From CAIVPM01 sp964615145 (GTDB taxonomy: Bacteria; Bacteroidota; Bacteroidia; Chitinophagales; Chitinophagaceae): a stretch of DNA of 33,515 bases. The number at the start of each line of letters is the position of its first letter. Position 1 is the first letter of the stretch. Location: the NCBI GenBank assembly GCA_964615145.1, contig CAZTOP010000032.1, positions 1-33,515 of the forward strand. Reading direction: 5' to 3'. The translations under genes and the position numbers were made by a program. This document shows positions 15,545-24,527 of the stretch, one piece after another. The notes below the pieces were generated by a model. The model had not been told where the DNA came from. It did no database searches and saw only the letters and a list, made by a program, of their open reading frames with translations.

Positions 15545-17002
15545 ATGAAGCAATTACAAAACATATTATACAAGGTGCATCTCAAGCAAGTGCTGGGTAC
15601 AACAGATCAAATTGTTGCAGGTATTGCAATTGATTCAAGAAAAGTGCAAGCTAATTATGTTTTTGTAGCAATAAATGGAGAAAAAACCAATGGTCATCAT
15701 TTTATTGAAAAGGCAATAGAATTAGGTGCCTCAGTTATTATTTGTGAAGTGTTGCCTAATGAATTAGCTGCTGGTATTACTTATTTACAAGTTGACAATA
15801 CTCACGAAGCTGTTGCTGTTATAGCTCATCAATTTTACAATGAACCTTCAGCAAAAATTAAGTTGGTTGGAGTAACTGGAACTAATGGAAAAACTACTAT
15901 AGCGACAGTTTTGTTCAAATTGTTTAAACAACTAGGGTACAAGTGTGGCTTAATTTCAACGGTTCAAAATCAGATAAATGATAATATTATCCCTTCAACA
16001 CATACAACTCCAGACGCAATTAGTTTAAATGAATTATTGGCGAAAATGGTTAAGGAAAATTGTACTCATGTATTTATGGAATGTAGCAGCCACGCCATTC
16101 ATCAGCATAGAATTACAGGGTTGCATTTTTCTTGTGGAATATTTAGTAATATATCTCACGATCATTTGGACTATCACAAAACTTTTGATGAATACATAAA
16201 AGTAAAAAAAACATTTTTTGACAATTTGCCCCCTTCATCTTTTGCTATTTCTAACTCTGATGATAAACGTGGGGACGTGATGCTCCAGAATACAAAAGCT
16301 AAAAAATTATTTTATAGTTTAAAATCTCCCGCAGATTTTAAAGGTAGAATTTTAGACAATGCACTAACTGGTTTACAAATGTTAGTGAATGATATTGAAG
16401 TACACTTTAGGCTAATTGGAGAGTTTAATGCCTATAATCTATTAGCAGTTTATGCAGCTGCAATTTCTTTAGGAGAAGACAAGGAAAAAGTATTGACAGC
16501 ATTGAGTTTAACCTCTGGGGCTGAAGGAAGATTTGATTATATGATTGGCAATAATCTTATTGTGGGTATTGTTGATTATGCACACACACCTGATGCTTTA
16601 GAAAATGTTTTAAGTACTATAAAAAAATTAAAAAAAGGTCACGAACAAATTATTACCGTTGTTGGTTGTGGTGGCGATAGAGACAAAACCAAACGTCCAA
16701 TAATGGCACAAGTTGCTTGCGATTTAAGTGATAAGGTAATACTTACTAGTGATAATCCAAGAACCGAAAATGCAGCCGAAATATTAAAAGATATGGAGTT
16801 TGGATTAAGCAGTGCTGCTCAAAGAAAACACATATCAATAGTGGATAGAAAGGAAGCAATAAAAACTGCTGTGATGATGGCAAATAATGAAGATATAATT
16901 TTAGTTGCAGGTAAAGGACACGAAAAGTATCAAGAAATAAATGGAGTGAAATATCCATTTGACGATAAGGAAATTTTAAAAGAATTATTAATTAGACTAT
17001 AG
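15545..17002 (+). CDS. murE: UDP-MurNAc-L-Ala-D-Glu:meso-diaminopimelate ligase MurE, 485 aa
   Basis: Adds the third stem-peptide residue to the UDP-MurNAc dipeptide in the cytoplasm using ATP. The Mur-ligase P-loop TGTNGKTT is at 111-118, and the substrate-specificity motif D403-N-P-R indicates meso-diaminopimelate rather than lysine. N-terminal, central and C-terminal Mur domains are all present at normal length; VGCGGDRDKTKRPIM and AGKGHEKYQ mark the C-terminal domain. The ATG immediately follows the ftsI stop, which suggests translational coupling. mraY follows after 58 bp; murF, which often lies between them in other phyla, is absent. Confidence 0.96.
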   Translation: MKQLQNILYKVHLKQVLGTTDQIVAGIAIDSRKVQANYVFVAINGEKTNGHHFIEKAIELGASVIICEVLPNELAAGITYLQVDNTHEAVAVIAHQFYNEPSAKIKLVGVTGTNGKTTIATVLFKLFKQLGYKCGLISTVQNQINDNIIPSTHTTPDAISLNELLAKMVKENCTHVFMECSSHAIHQHRITGLHFSCGIFSNISHDHLDYHKTFDEYIKVKKTFFDNLPPSSFAISNSDDKRGDVMLQNTKAKKLFYSLKSPADFKGRILDNALTGLQMLVNDIEVHFRLIGEFNAYNLLAVYAAAISLGEDKEKVLTALSLTSGAEGRFDYMIGNNLIVGIVDYAHTPDALENVLSTIKKLKKGHEQIITVVGCGGDRDKTKRPIMAQVACDLSDKVILTSDNPRTENAAEILKDMEFGLSSAAQRKHISIVDRKEAIKTAVMMANNEDIILVAGKGHEKYQEINGVKYPFDDKEILKELLIRL

Positions 17003-17060
17003 ACCTTGTTTATCATCTGTTATTTTAAAACGATAGACAATGGACTAAAAACAATGAAAT

Positions 17061-18380
17061 ATGTTGTATCATTTATTTACATGGCTTAATAAGCAATATA
17101 ATATTCCAGGTGCTGGGCTGTTTCAATACCAAACCTTTCGTATTGCTATGGCAATTGTTTTGTCTTTGTTAATAGCAACTGTTTTTGGAAAAAAAATTAT
17201 TCTGTTTCTTCAAAAAAAACAAATTGGCGAAAGCGTTAGAGACTTAGGATTGGAAGGACAAATGCAAAAAAAAGGCACTCCAACGATGGGCGGTATTATT
17301 ATTTTATTGAGCATTTTAGTGCCAACATTACTGTTTGCAAATTTAGATAAGGTTTATATAAGGTTAATGGTTTTATGCACTGTATGGCTTGGAGTTATTG
17401 GATTTTTAGATGATTATTTTAAAATTCGTTCAAAAAAATTAGCTCTGTCAAAAGGGGAGTCATACAAGAAAAAAGATAGTGATGGACTAGCTGGTATTTC
17501 AAAAATAATTGGTCAAGTAGGTTTAGGAATTATTATTGGTGTTACACTTTATTTTAGTAATGCAGTAACTGTAGAAAGACAAGTACAAACAGCTTCAACC
17601 AACATTCATAGTGTATTGCAACAGGGAGAAAGACTAGCAAAAGATTCCAATGTTGTTATAAGAAAAATTGATGGAAAAGAAAGGTACTATGTGAAAGTTA
17701 AAACACCAATTACTACAATTCCTTTTGTAAAAGGACACGAGTTTAACTATAGTAAACTAATAAGTTGGATAAGCCCAGGAGCAGAAAAATATACTTGGCT
17801 TGTTTACATATTAATTGTTACACTCATTATTACTGCAGTAAGTAATGGTGCTAACTTAACTGATGGGTTGGATGGATTGGCTGCTGGCGTAAGTGCTATT
17901 ATTGGAGCAGGTTTGGGCGTTTTTGTTTATGTAAGTGGCAACTATGTTTTTGCAGATTATTTGAACATTATGTATATACCAAACCTTGGCGAATTAGCCA
18001 TATTTGTTGGAGCATTTGTAGGTGCTTGTATTGGTTTTTTATGGTACAATGCTTATCCTGCTCAAATTTTTATGGGAGATACAGGAAGTCTTGCTTTAGG
18101 TGGCATAATTGCGTCTCTTGCAATCATTGTTCATAAAGAACTATTGATTCCAATTTTTTGTGGAATCTTTTTAGTAGAGAATTTAAGCGTCATTATTCAA
18201 GTAGCTTACTTCAAATACACAAAGAAAAAATTTGGCGAGGGCAGAAGGGTTTTTTTAATGAGCCCACTTCACCACCACTACCAAAAAAAAGGGTTTCATG
18301 AAAATAAAATTGCTTTAAGATTTTGGGTGATAACTATACTATTGGTTGTAGCAAGTATTATGACTTTAAAGATAAGATAA
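17061..18380 (+). CDS. mraY: Phospho-MurNAc-pentapeptide transferase MraY, 439 aa
   Basis: Integral membrane enzyme that moves phospho-MurNAc-pentapeptide onto undecaprenyl phosphate to make lipid I. Conserved loops are KKGTPTMGG near residue 70, the D-D pair at 117-118 (GFLDDYFK), NLTDGLDGLA at 265-274 and the FMGDTGSLALGG and MSPLHHHYQKKG blocks; about ten membrane helices can be traced. It is some 80 residues longer than the E. coli enzyme. Much of this lies in a polar insertion at about 170-226, between membrane helices and probably on the periplasmic side. I believe longer MraY is usual in Bacteroidota. Its stop codon touches the GTG start of murD. Confidence 0.96.
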   Translation: MLYHLFTWLNKQYNIPGAGLFQYQTFRIAMAIVLSLLIATVFGKKIILFLQKKQIGESVRDLGLEGQMQKKGTPTMGGIIILLSILVPTLLFANLDKVYIRLMVLCTVWLGVIGFLDDYFKIRSKKLALSKGESYKKKDSDGLAGISKIIGQVGLGIIIGVTLYFSNAVTVERQVQTASTNIHSVLQQGERLAKDSNVVIRKIDGKERYYVKVKTPITTIPFVKGHEFNYSKLISWISPGAEKYTWLVYILIVTLIITAVSNGANLTDGLDGLAAGVSAIIGAGLGVFVYVSGNYVFADYLNIMYIPNLGELAIFVGAFVGACIGFLWYNAYPAQIFMGDTGSLALGGIIASLAIIVHKELLIPIFCGIFLVENLSVIIQVAYFKYTKKKFGEGRRVFLMSPLHHHYQKKGFHENKIALRFWVITILLVVASIMTLKIR

Positions 18381-19721
18381 GTGAGTAAAAAAATAATCAT
18401 ATTAGGAAGTGGCGAAAGCGGTATTGGTTCTGCGTTATTGGCAAAGCAGAAAGGATATGATGTGTTTGTAAGTGATGCTGGTTTGATAAAGGAACATTAT
18501 AAAAAAGAGTTATTAAATAATAGCATTGAGTTTGAAGAAGGAGGGCATAATGTGGAAAGAATTTTATCTGCAAAGGAAGTGATGAAAAGCCCTGGTATTC
18601 CTGAGAAAAATGAAATGATGAAAGCAATTCGTAAAGCTGGAGTGCCTGTTATCAGTGAATTTGAATTAGCTTATCGTCATAAAGGAAATAGTAAAATAAT
18701 TGGCATTACTGGAACTAATGGTAAAAGCACTACGACAAGTTTATGTTATCATATATGTAAACACGGAGGGCTTGATTGTGCTTTAGTTGGAAATATTGGA
18801 TATAGTATAGCAAGACAAATGGCCGAAGATCCTAAAGATTTGTATGTAGCAGAAATAAGTTCATTTCAATTAGATGATATACAAACTTTCAGCCCCGATG
18901 TTGCTGTGCTATTAAATATTACAGAAGACCATTTGGACAGATACGATTACAAGTTTGAAAATTATATTAAATCGAAATTCCAAATCACAAAATATCAAAC
19001 GCAAAGTGACTATTTTATTTACAATGCCGATGATGAAGTGATTACAAAATATTACCCATTACTAATAACAAATACTAACCCACTACCATTCAGTATGAAA
19101 CAAGAATTTAAAAAAGGAGCACACATCAAGGGCGATCAAATGATGCTTAGAATTCAAGAAGAAAGAGTTTCTATGAGCATTTATGATTTTGCTTTAAAAG
19201 GTAAACACAATCAATACAACACTATGGCAGCCTGCATTGCAGCCACAACAGTTGGCATCAGAAAAGAAAAAATTCGTGAAGCAGTTTTAGACTATAGCGG
19301 TCTAGAGCATCGAATGGAATCTGTTGCATCTGTAAGAGGTGTTGAATTTATTAATGATAGTAAGGCAACTAATATAAATAGTACTTGGTTTGCATTGGAA
19401 AGTATGAATAAACCTACTATTTTAATTCTTGGCGGAACTGATAAAGGAAATGATTATTCTTTAATTGCAGAGTTAGTTAAAGATAAAGTTAAAGCCATTG
19501 TTTGTCTTGGCTTAGATAATGCGAAAATCAAAGCTGCATTTAAAGGAATTGTTCCCAAGATTATAGAAACACAAACTGCAAAAAAATGTGTAGATACTTG
19601 CTTTAATTTAGCAGTAAAAGGTGATGTGGTTTTATTAAGTCCGGCTTGTGCAAGTTTTGACTTGTTTAAAAATTATGAAGATAGAGGAAGGCAATTCAAA
19701 GAAGCAGTTTTAGCTCTATAA
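18381..19721 (+). CDS. murD: UDP-MurNAc-L-Ala:D-glutamate ligase MurD, 446 aa
   Basis: Adds D-glutamate to UDP-MurNAc-L-alanine in the cytoplasm. An N-terminal Rossmann-like region (IIILGSGESGIGSALLA) precedes the P-loop GTNGKST at about 111-117; EISSFQLD, NITEDHLDRYD and HRMESV are typical central blocks, and INDSKATN followed by LGGTDKG marks the C-terminal domain. Length is normal. The start is GTG 18381, directly after the mraY stop, with no alternative nearby. ftsW begins 15 bp after its end. Confidence 0.95.
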   Translation: MSKKIIILGSGESGIGSALLAKQKGYDVFVSDAGLIKEHYKKELLNNSIEFEEGGHNVERILSAKEVMKSPGIPEKNEMMKAIRKAGVPVISEFELAYRHKGNSKIIGITGTNGKSTTTSLCYHICKHGGLDCALVGNIGYSIARQMAEDPKDLYVAEISSFQLDDIQTFSPDVAVLLNITEDHLDRYDYKFENYIKSKFQITKYQTQSDYFIYNADDEVITKYYPLLITNTNPLPFSMKQEFKKGAHIKGDQMMLRIQEERVSMSIYDFALKGKHNQYNTMAACIAATTVGIRKEKIREAVLDYSGLEHRMESVASVRGVEFINDSKATNINSTWFALESMNKPTILILGGTDKGNDYSLIAELVKDKVKAIVCLGLDNAKIKAAFKGIVPKIIETQTAKKCVDTCFNLAVKGDVVLLSPACASFDLFKNYEDRGRQFKEAVLAL

Positions 19722-19736
19722 TTTTTTATTACTTAT

Positions 19737-21029
19737 ATGTTTAAACGTACCTCAGATATAATGTTTTCAGAACTACCACAGTTGAAAGACTCTGGTTCTG
19801 CACTTTTAGCAAAAGCCAAAGGTGATAAGTTTATATGGGGTATCGTTATTCTATTATCTCTTGTATCAATTTTAGTTGTGTACAGTGCTACTGGATCTTT
19901 GGCTTATAAAAAATATCATGGTAATACAGAATTCTTTTTGTTTAAGCAAGTTGCATTTAGTTGTATTGGATTGCTAGTTATTTATTTTTTGCATCAGGTA
20001 AATTATTATTTTTTTTCAAGACTGGCTACTTATTTTATAATAATAGCTGTGCCATTATTAATTTATACTTGGCTTTTTGGTGCTAAAATAAATGATGGTA
20101 GTAGATGGCTTAGAATTCCAATTATCAATCTAACCATTCAAACAAGTGATTTTGCCCGATTGGCTTTATTTATGTATTTAGCAAAACTGCTCAGTAAAAA
20201 GCAAGATGTAATTAAAGATTTTAAAAAAGGGTTTCTCCCAATTATAACTCCCGTTTTTCTTATTTGTGGCTTTATACTTCCTGCAAACCTTTCAAATGCA
20301 CTATTAACAGGTGCTACATCGTTATTAATTATGTACATTGGTAGGGTTAGTTTAAAACATATCTTTCTAACAATATTAATTGCTCTAATACCTGTAGCAT
20401 TAATTATCGGCGTAGCAGTTATAACTTATAATGGTAATCAAGCAGAAACCGATAAGCCTGCAATGGCGGAAAAAATTAAATCTTTTGGTAGATTTGGTAC
20501 TTGGGTAAAGCGTGTTCAAGATTTTAAATACGCAAGCGATTCTGCAGCTCCATATCAAAGGCAGCAAGCAAATATTGCTATTGCAAATGGTGGAGTTTTA
20601 TTTGGCGTAGGGCCTGGTAATAGTACAGCTAGTAACTACTTGCCTCAGGCTTATAATGATTTCATTTTTGCAATTATTATTGAGGAATATGGACTTTTAG
20701 GGGGTGCACTTATTCTATTTATCTATATACTTTTTTTGTATAGATGTCTCAGGATTTACAAAAAAATCCCTTACGCATTTGGAGCATTTTTAGCATTGGG
20801 CTTAAGCTTTACACTTGTAATACAAGCTTTGGCAAATATGGCAGTAAGTGTGGGAATTGTTCCAGTTACTGGTGTTACGTTACCATTGGTTAGTATGGGG
20901 GGTAGTTCTTATTTATTTACTTGTGCCTCTATTGGTATTATTTTAAGTGTTGGAAGAAATGTTGAGAAGTTAGAAGGAACTTTAGAGCCAGTTATTTCAA
21001 GTGTACCATCAACAACAGCTGTGGTTTAG
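19737..21029 (+). CDS. ftsW: SEDS-family peptidoglycan glycosyltransferase FtsW, 430 aa
   Basis: Polytopic membrane protein that polymerises lipid II at the septum with its partner FtsI. About ten hydrophobic helices follow a cytoplasmic N-terminus of about 40 residues. SEDS signatures are DGSRWLRI near 120, the PANLSNALLTG helix end, GNSTASNYLPQAYNDFIFAIIIEE near 300 and the terminal PLVSMGGSSYL. Position among murD, murG and the ftsQAZ genes argues for FtsW rather than RodA. No separate promoter is visible. Confidence 0.94.
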   Translation: MFKRTSDIMFSELPQLKDSGSALLAKAKGDKFIWGIVILLSLVSILVVYSATGSLAYKKYHGNTEFFLFKQVAFSCIGLLVIYFLHQVNYYFFSRLATYFIIIAVPLLIYTWLFGAKINDGSRWLRIPIINLTIQTSDFARLALFMYLAKLLSKKQDVIKDFKKGFLPIITPVFLICGFILPANLSNALLTGATSLLIMYIGRVSLKHIFLTILIALIPVALIIGVAVITYNGNQAETDKPAMAEKIKSFGRFGTWVKRVQDFKYASDSAAPYQRQQANIAIANGGVLFGVGPGNSTASNYLPQAYNDFIFAIIIEEYGLLGGALILFIYILFLYRCLRIYKKIPYAFGAFLALGLSFTLVIQALANMAVSVGIVPVTGVTLPLVSMGGSSYLFTCASIGIILSVGRNVEKLEGTLEPVISSVPSTTAVV

Positions 21030-21040
21030 ATTATTTTATT

Positions 21041-22189
21041 ATGCAAACGAACAATTTTACATATCATCCAAATGTAGCTTTAAAAGAGAGTACTAATAAT
21101 CTACGTTTTATTATAGCAGGTGGAGGAACAGGTGGTCATATTTTTCCTGCTATTGCTATTGCAAATGCTTTAAAAAATATCAATCCTAAAATAGAAATCT
21201 TGTTTGTTGGTGCTGTAGGGAAAATGGAAATGGAGAAAGTACCTCAAGCTGGTTATGCCATCAAAGGCTTACCAATTGCGGGTTTAAATAGAACTTCATT
21301 ACTTAAAAATATTTTCTTGCCATTCAAGTTAATTAAAAGTTTTTGGGAAGTAAGAAAAATTGTTAAGCAATTTCAACCAAACGCTGCAATTGGTGTTGGT
21401 GGATATTCTAGTTTCCCTGTTTTAAAATATTGCCAGTCAAAAGGTATAAAAACTTTTATTCATGAAAGCAATTCATTTGCAGGTAAAAGTAATATTCTAT
21501 TGGGAAAAAATGCAACTAAAATATTTGTAGTAAGCGAGGGGATGGAAAATTTTTTTCCTAAAAATAAAATTGTAATAACTGGTAATCCTGTTAGAAAGTC
21601 AATAACTAATAATACGATTACAAAAGAACAAGCTGTTTCTTTTTTTGGTCTTGATGTAAATAAAAAAACAATATTATCAATTGGTGGCAGTCTTGGAGCA
21701 AAAAGCATTAATGAGGCATTAGCTGAGGGGATTGACAAGTTTGTTTATAATAATATGCAGCTGATATGGCAAACAGGAAAATCAACTGCAGAACAGTTTA
21801 TTGCTATTGGTAAAAATAAAAAAGGGATTTGGGTAAATGCTTTTATAGAAAAAATGGAAATGGCTTATGCAGCAGCAGATGTGGTTATTAGTAGAAGTGG
21901 TGCAATGAGTGTTGCAGAAATTAGTGTTGCAAAAAAACCAGTAATTTTTGTTCCGTATCCGTTTGCTGCAGAAGACCATCAAACAGCAAATGCGATGCAT
22001 TTAGTAGAAAAAAATGCAGCAGTTTTAATAAAAGATGAAGATGTAAAAACGGATTTAGTTAATACAACTATTGCACTAACAGATAATATTTCTGCTCAAC
22101 AAACTATGCAAAATGCTATAGCAAAATTTGCAATAGCAAATGCAGATGAAGTAATTGCTTCACAAATTATTTTAAATATTGAATTATAG
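21041..22189 (+). CDS. murG: UDP-GlcNAc:lipid I GlcNAc transferase MurG, 382 aa
   Basis: Peripheral inner-membrane glycosyltransferase (GT-B fold) that converts lipid I to lipid II. The first G-loop GGGTGGH is at 27-33; GVGGYSSFP and HESNSFAGKSN are family blocks in the N-terminal domain. GGSLGAKSINEAL and SRSGAMSVAEI with VPYPFAAEDHQTANA form the UDP-GlcNAc site in the C-terminal domain. The first 20 residues, before the usual start, are extra and hydrophilic; an in-frame later start is possible but no better. Its TAG stop touches the murC ATG. Confidence 0.95.
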   Translation: MQTNNFTYHPNVALKESTNNLRFIIAGGGTGGHIFPAIAIANALKNINPKIEILFVGAVGKMEMEKVPQAGYAIKGLPIAGLNRTSLLKNIFLPFKLIKSFWEVRKIVKQFQPNAAIGVGGYSSFPVLKYCQSKGIKTFIHESNSFAGKSNILLGKNATKIFVVSEGMENFFPKNKIVITGNPVRKSITNNTITKEQAVSFFGLDVNKKTILSIGGSLGAKSINEALAEGIDKFVYNNMQLIWQTGKSTAEQFIAIGKNKKGIWVNAFIEKMEMAYAAADVVISRSGAMSVAEISVAKKPVIFVPYPFAAEDHQTANAMHLVEKNAAVLIKDEDVKTDLVNTTIALTDNISAQQTMQNAIAKFAIANADEVIASQIILNIEL

Positions 22190-23536
22190 ATGGCAAAACC
22201 AAACAACATATATTTTATAGGTATTGGTGGTATTGGAATGAGTGCATTAGCTCGTTACTACAACTCAATAGGAGTAGCAGTTTCAGGCTATGATAAGACT
22301 GAAACTATACTAACAAAACAACTAAAAGATGAAGGTATCGATATTCACTTTGAGGATAATATTAATCTAATTCCTAAACAAGTTGACTTTGTTGTTTATA
22401 CACCCGCTATTCCTTCAAATCATACAGAATTAAATTTCTATAGAGATAACAACTATAATGTACTAAAACGTAGTGATGTATTAAAATTAATTACAGAAAA
22501 CTCTTTCAATATTTGTGTTGCTGGAACCCACGGAAAAACTACAACTAGTACAATGATTGGTCATTTGTTAAGAGACACAGATTATGGCTGCAATGCTTTT
22601 TTAGGTGGAATTGCAGCTAATTACAATACTAATTTTTGGAGTAGCGAGAAAAATAATGTTGTTGTAGAAGCAGATGAATATGACAGAAGTTTTTTAAAAC
22701 TTTCACCAAATATAGCCATCATTACAGCTGTCGATGCAGACCATTTAGATATTTATGGAACTGCTGAGGAAGTAGAAAATGCTTTTGTTCAATTCTCTCA
22801 AAAAATCAAAGATGGTGGTTGTTTAATTTTGAAACACGGCCTACATATCAGAGAGAAATTTGCAACACCAGATACCTGTACTTATAGTGTTTCTGATGTT
22901 GAAGCAGATATTCATATCGAAGATTTAAGAGTAATTAATGGGTCATACCATTTTAATGTAATCAATCAGCACTGGATAATCAAAGATGTAGTACTAAACA
23001 TGGGCGGATTGCACAATATTGAAAATGCCCTGGCAGCAATTGGCGTTGCTAAATATTTAAAAATTGATGATAAAAAAATTAAAGTTGCATTGGCAAACTT
23101 TAAAGGAGTTAAACGAAGATTTGAATATATACTTAAAAACGATAACAGTATTCTAATTGATGATTATGCTCATCATCCAGATGAGTTGAAGGCATTGATA
23201 TCAGGCGTTCGTAGCATATATCCTTCCAAAAAATTAACACTTATATTTCAGCCTCATTTATACACAAGGACGAGAGATTTTGCAGATGGTTTTGCAGAAA
23301 GTTTGGATATGGCTGATGAAACAATTTTATTACCAATTTATCCTGCCAGAGAGTTACCAATTGAAGGTGTAAATAGTGAAATGATTTTGAATAAAATGAA
23401 GCTAAGTGATAGAAAGATGCTCAATAAAAACGAAATGTTAAACTATATTGTCAATACCAAACCAGAATTACTAGTAATGGCTGGTGCTGGTGATATTGAT
23501 GTATTAGTATATGAAACAAAAAGAATACTTAATTAA
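22190..23536 (+). CDS. murC: UDP-MurNAc:L-alanine ligase MurC, 448 aa
   Basis: First amino-acid ligase of the stem peptide, cytoplasmic and ATP-dependent. The UDP-binding loop FIGIGGIGMSALA is at 9-21, and the P-loop is GTHGKTT at 112-118, with the His that separates MurC from MurD and MurE. VEADEYDRSF, DADHLDIYG, DDYAHHPDE and FQPHLYTRTRDF follow in the usual order. Length is normal. It starts without gap after murG, and ftsQ follows after 9 bp. Confidence 0.96.
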   Translation: MAKPNNIYFIGIGGIGMSALARYYNSIGVAVSGYDKTETILTKQLKDEGIDIHFEDNINLIPKQVDFVVYTPAIPSNHTELNFYRDNNYNVLKRSDVLKLITENSFNICVAGTHGKTTTSTMIGHLLRDTDYGCNAFLGGIAANYNTNFWSSEKNNVVVEADEYDRSFLKLSPNIAIITAVDADHLDIYGTAEEVENAFVQFSQKIKDGGCLILKHGLHIREKFATPDTCTYSVSDVEADIHIEDLRVINGSYHFNVINQHWIIKDVVLNMGGLHNIENALAAIGVAKYLKIDDKKIKVALANFKGVKRRFEYILKNDNSILIDDYAHHPDELKALISGVRSIYPSKKLTLIFQPHLYTRTRDFADGFAESLDMADETILLPIYPARELPIEGVNSEMILNKMKLSDRKMLNKNEMLNYIVNTKPELLVMAGAGDIDVLVYETKRILN

Positions 23537-23545
23537 AATATTAAT

Positions 23546-24388
23546 TTGACAACTACATTAAAAAATAAATTAATTATGGGGCTTTGGCTGTTGATAGGAC
23601 TGAGTATTCTGATTCTATTTATAGCTGCTATGCATAAACGGAAAAATGGGTTTTGTGCAGGTTCAAGAGTTCAAATTAGTGCCAATAATCAAAATTTTTT
23701 CATAACTCAACAAGAAGTTAATGAAATTATAAATGCAGGTGGAAATATTAGTGAGCGTACAATACACAGTATTGATATTGGAAGTTTAGAGTCTGCAATC
23801 AAAAAAAATCCTTGGGTAAAAAATGCTGAATTATATTTCGACAACAGCAGTTTGTTGCATATTGATGTCGAACAACGGGTCCCAATAGCAAGATTATTTT
23901 GTGTAACTGGTTATTCTTCTTACATTGATAACGAAGCTTTGAGATTGCCAATTAAAAATGGAGCAACTGCTCGAGTGCTTGCTGTTACTGGTTTTCCAAG
24001 CGACAACCAAGTATTAGCACATGTCGATAGTTTGGTTTTAAATAGTGTAAAAATTTTGGCAAATTTTATATATGCTGACTCTTTTTGGAATGCACAAATA
24101 GCACAAATTGATATAACATCTACAGGCGATTTTGAACTGATTTCAGCTGTTGGAAACCTTGTTATAAAGTTTGGTAATAGTGATGGTATAAAAGAGAAGT
24201 TTGATAAACTATACACGTTTTATAAACAAGCTTGGTTGCAAAATGGAATTAACTCTTATGAGACATTAGACTTAAGATTTCATAATCAAATTGTAGCTAC
24301 CAGAAATGGATTTTCGAAACAAATAATTGATTCGGTAAATACACAATTAGGTTTAGATAGTATAGTTTCAACAAAGGATAGCCTTTGA
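23546..24388 (+). CDS. ftsQ: Cell division protein FtsQ, 280 aa
   Basis: Bitopic divisome protein that links early and late division proteins through its periplasmic POTRA domain. One membrane segment lies at about residues 11-30 (MGLWLLIGLSILILFIAAM). The POTRA-like region is at about 50-120, with NPWVKNAELYF and VEQRVPIARLF as the recognisable FtsQ core. The given start is TTG 23546; ATG 23576 would shorten the cytoplasmic tail by ten residues and is equally possible. Identification rests on topology, this core and its place between murC and ftsA. Confidence 0.87.
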   Translation: MTTTLKNKLIMGLWLLIGLSILILFIAAMHKRKNGFCAGSRVQISANNQNFFITQQEVNEIINAGGNISERTIHSIDIGSLESAIKKNPWVKNAELYFDNSSLLHIDVEQRVPIARLFCVTGYSSYIDNEALRLPIKNGATARVLAVTGFPSDNQVLAHVDSLVLNSVKILANFIYADSFWNAQIAQIDITSTGDFELISAVGNLVIKFGNSDGIKEKFDKLYTFYKQAWLQNGINSYETLDLRFHNQIVATRNGFSKQIIDSVNTQLGLDSIVSTKDSL

Positions 24389-24527
24389 GTTAAAATAAAT
24401 ATTGATAATAACTATCAAGTGCAGACAGAAAACATTGCTTTTGCAAAATAAAGTATTAAAAAAAACGTTATCCTTTAATTAGGGGTATTACAAACGTTTT
24501 TCAAAGTTTGAACAACGGAAAAAACTA

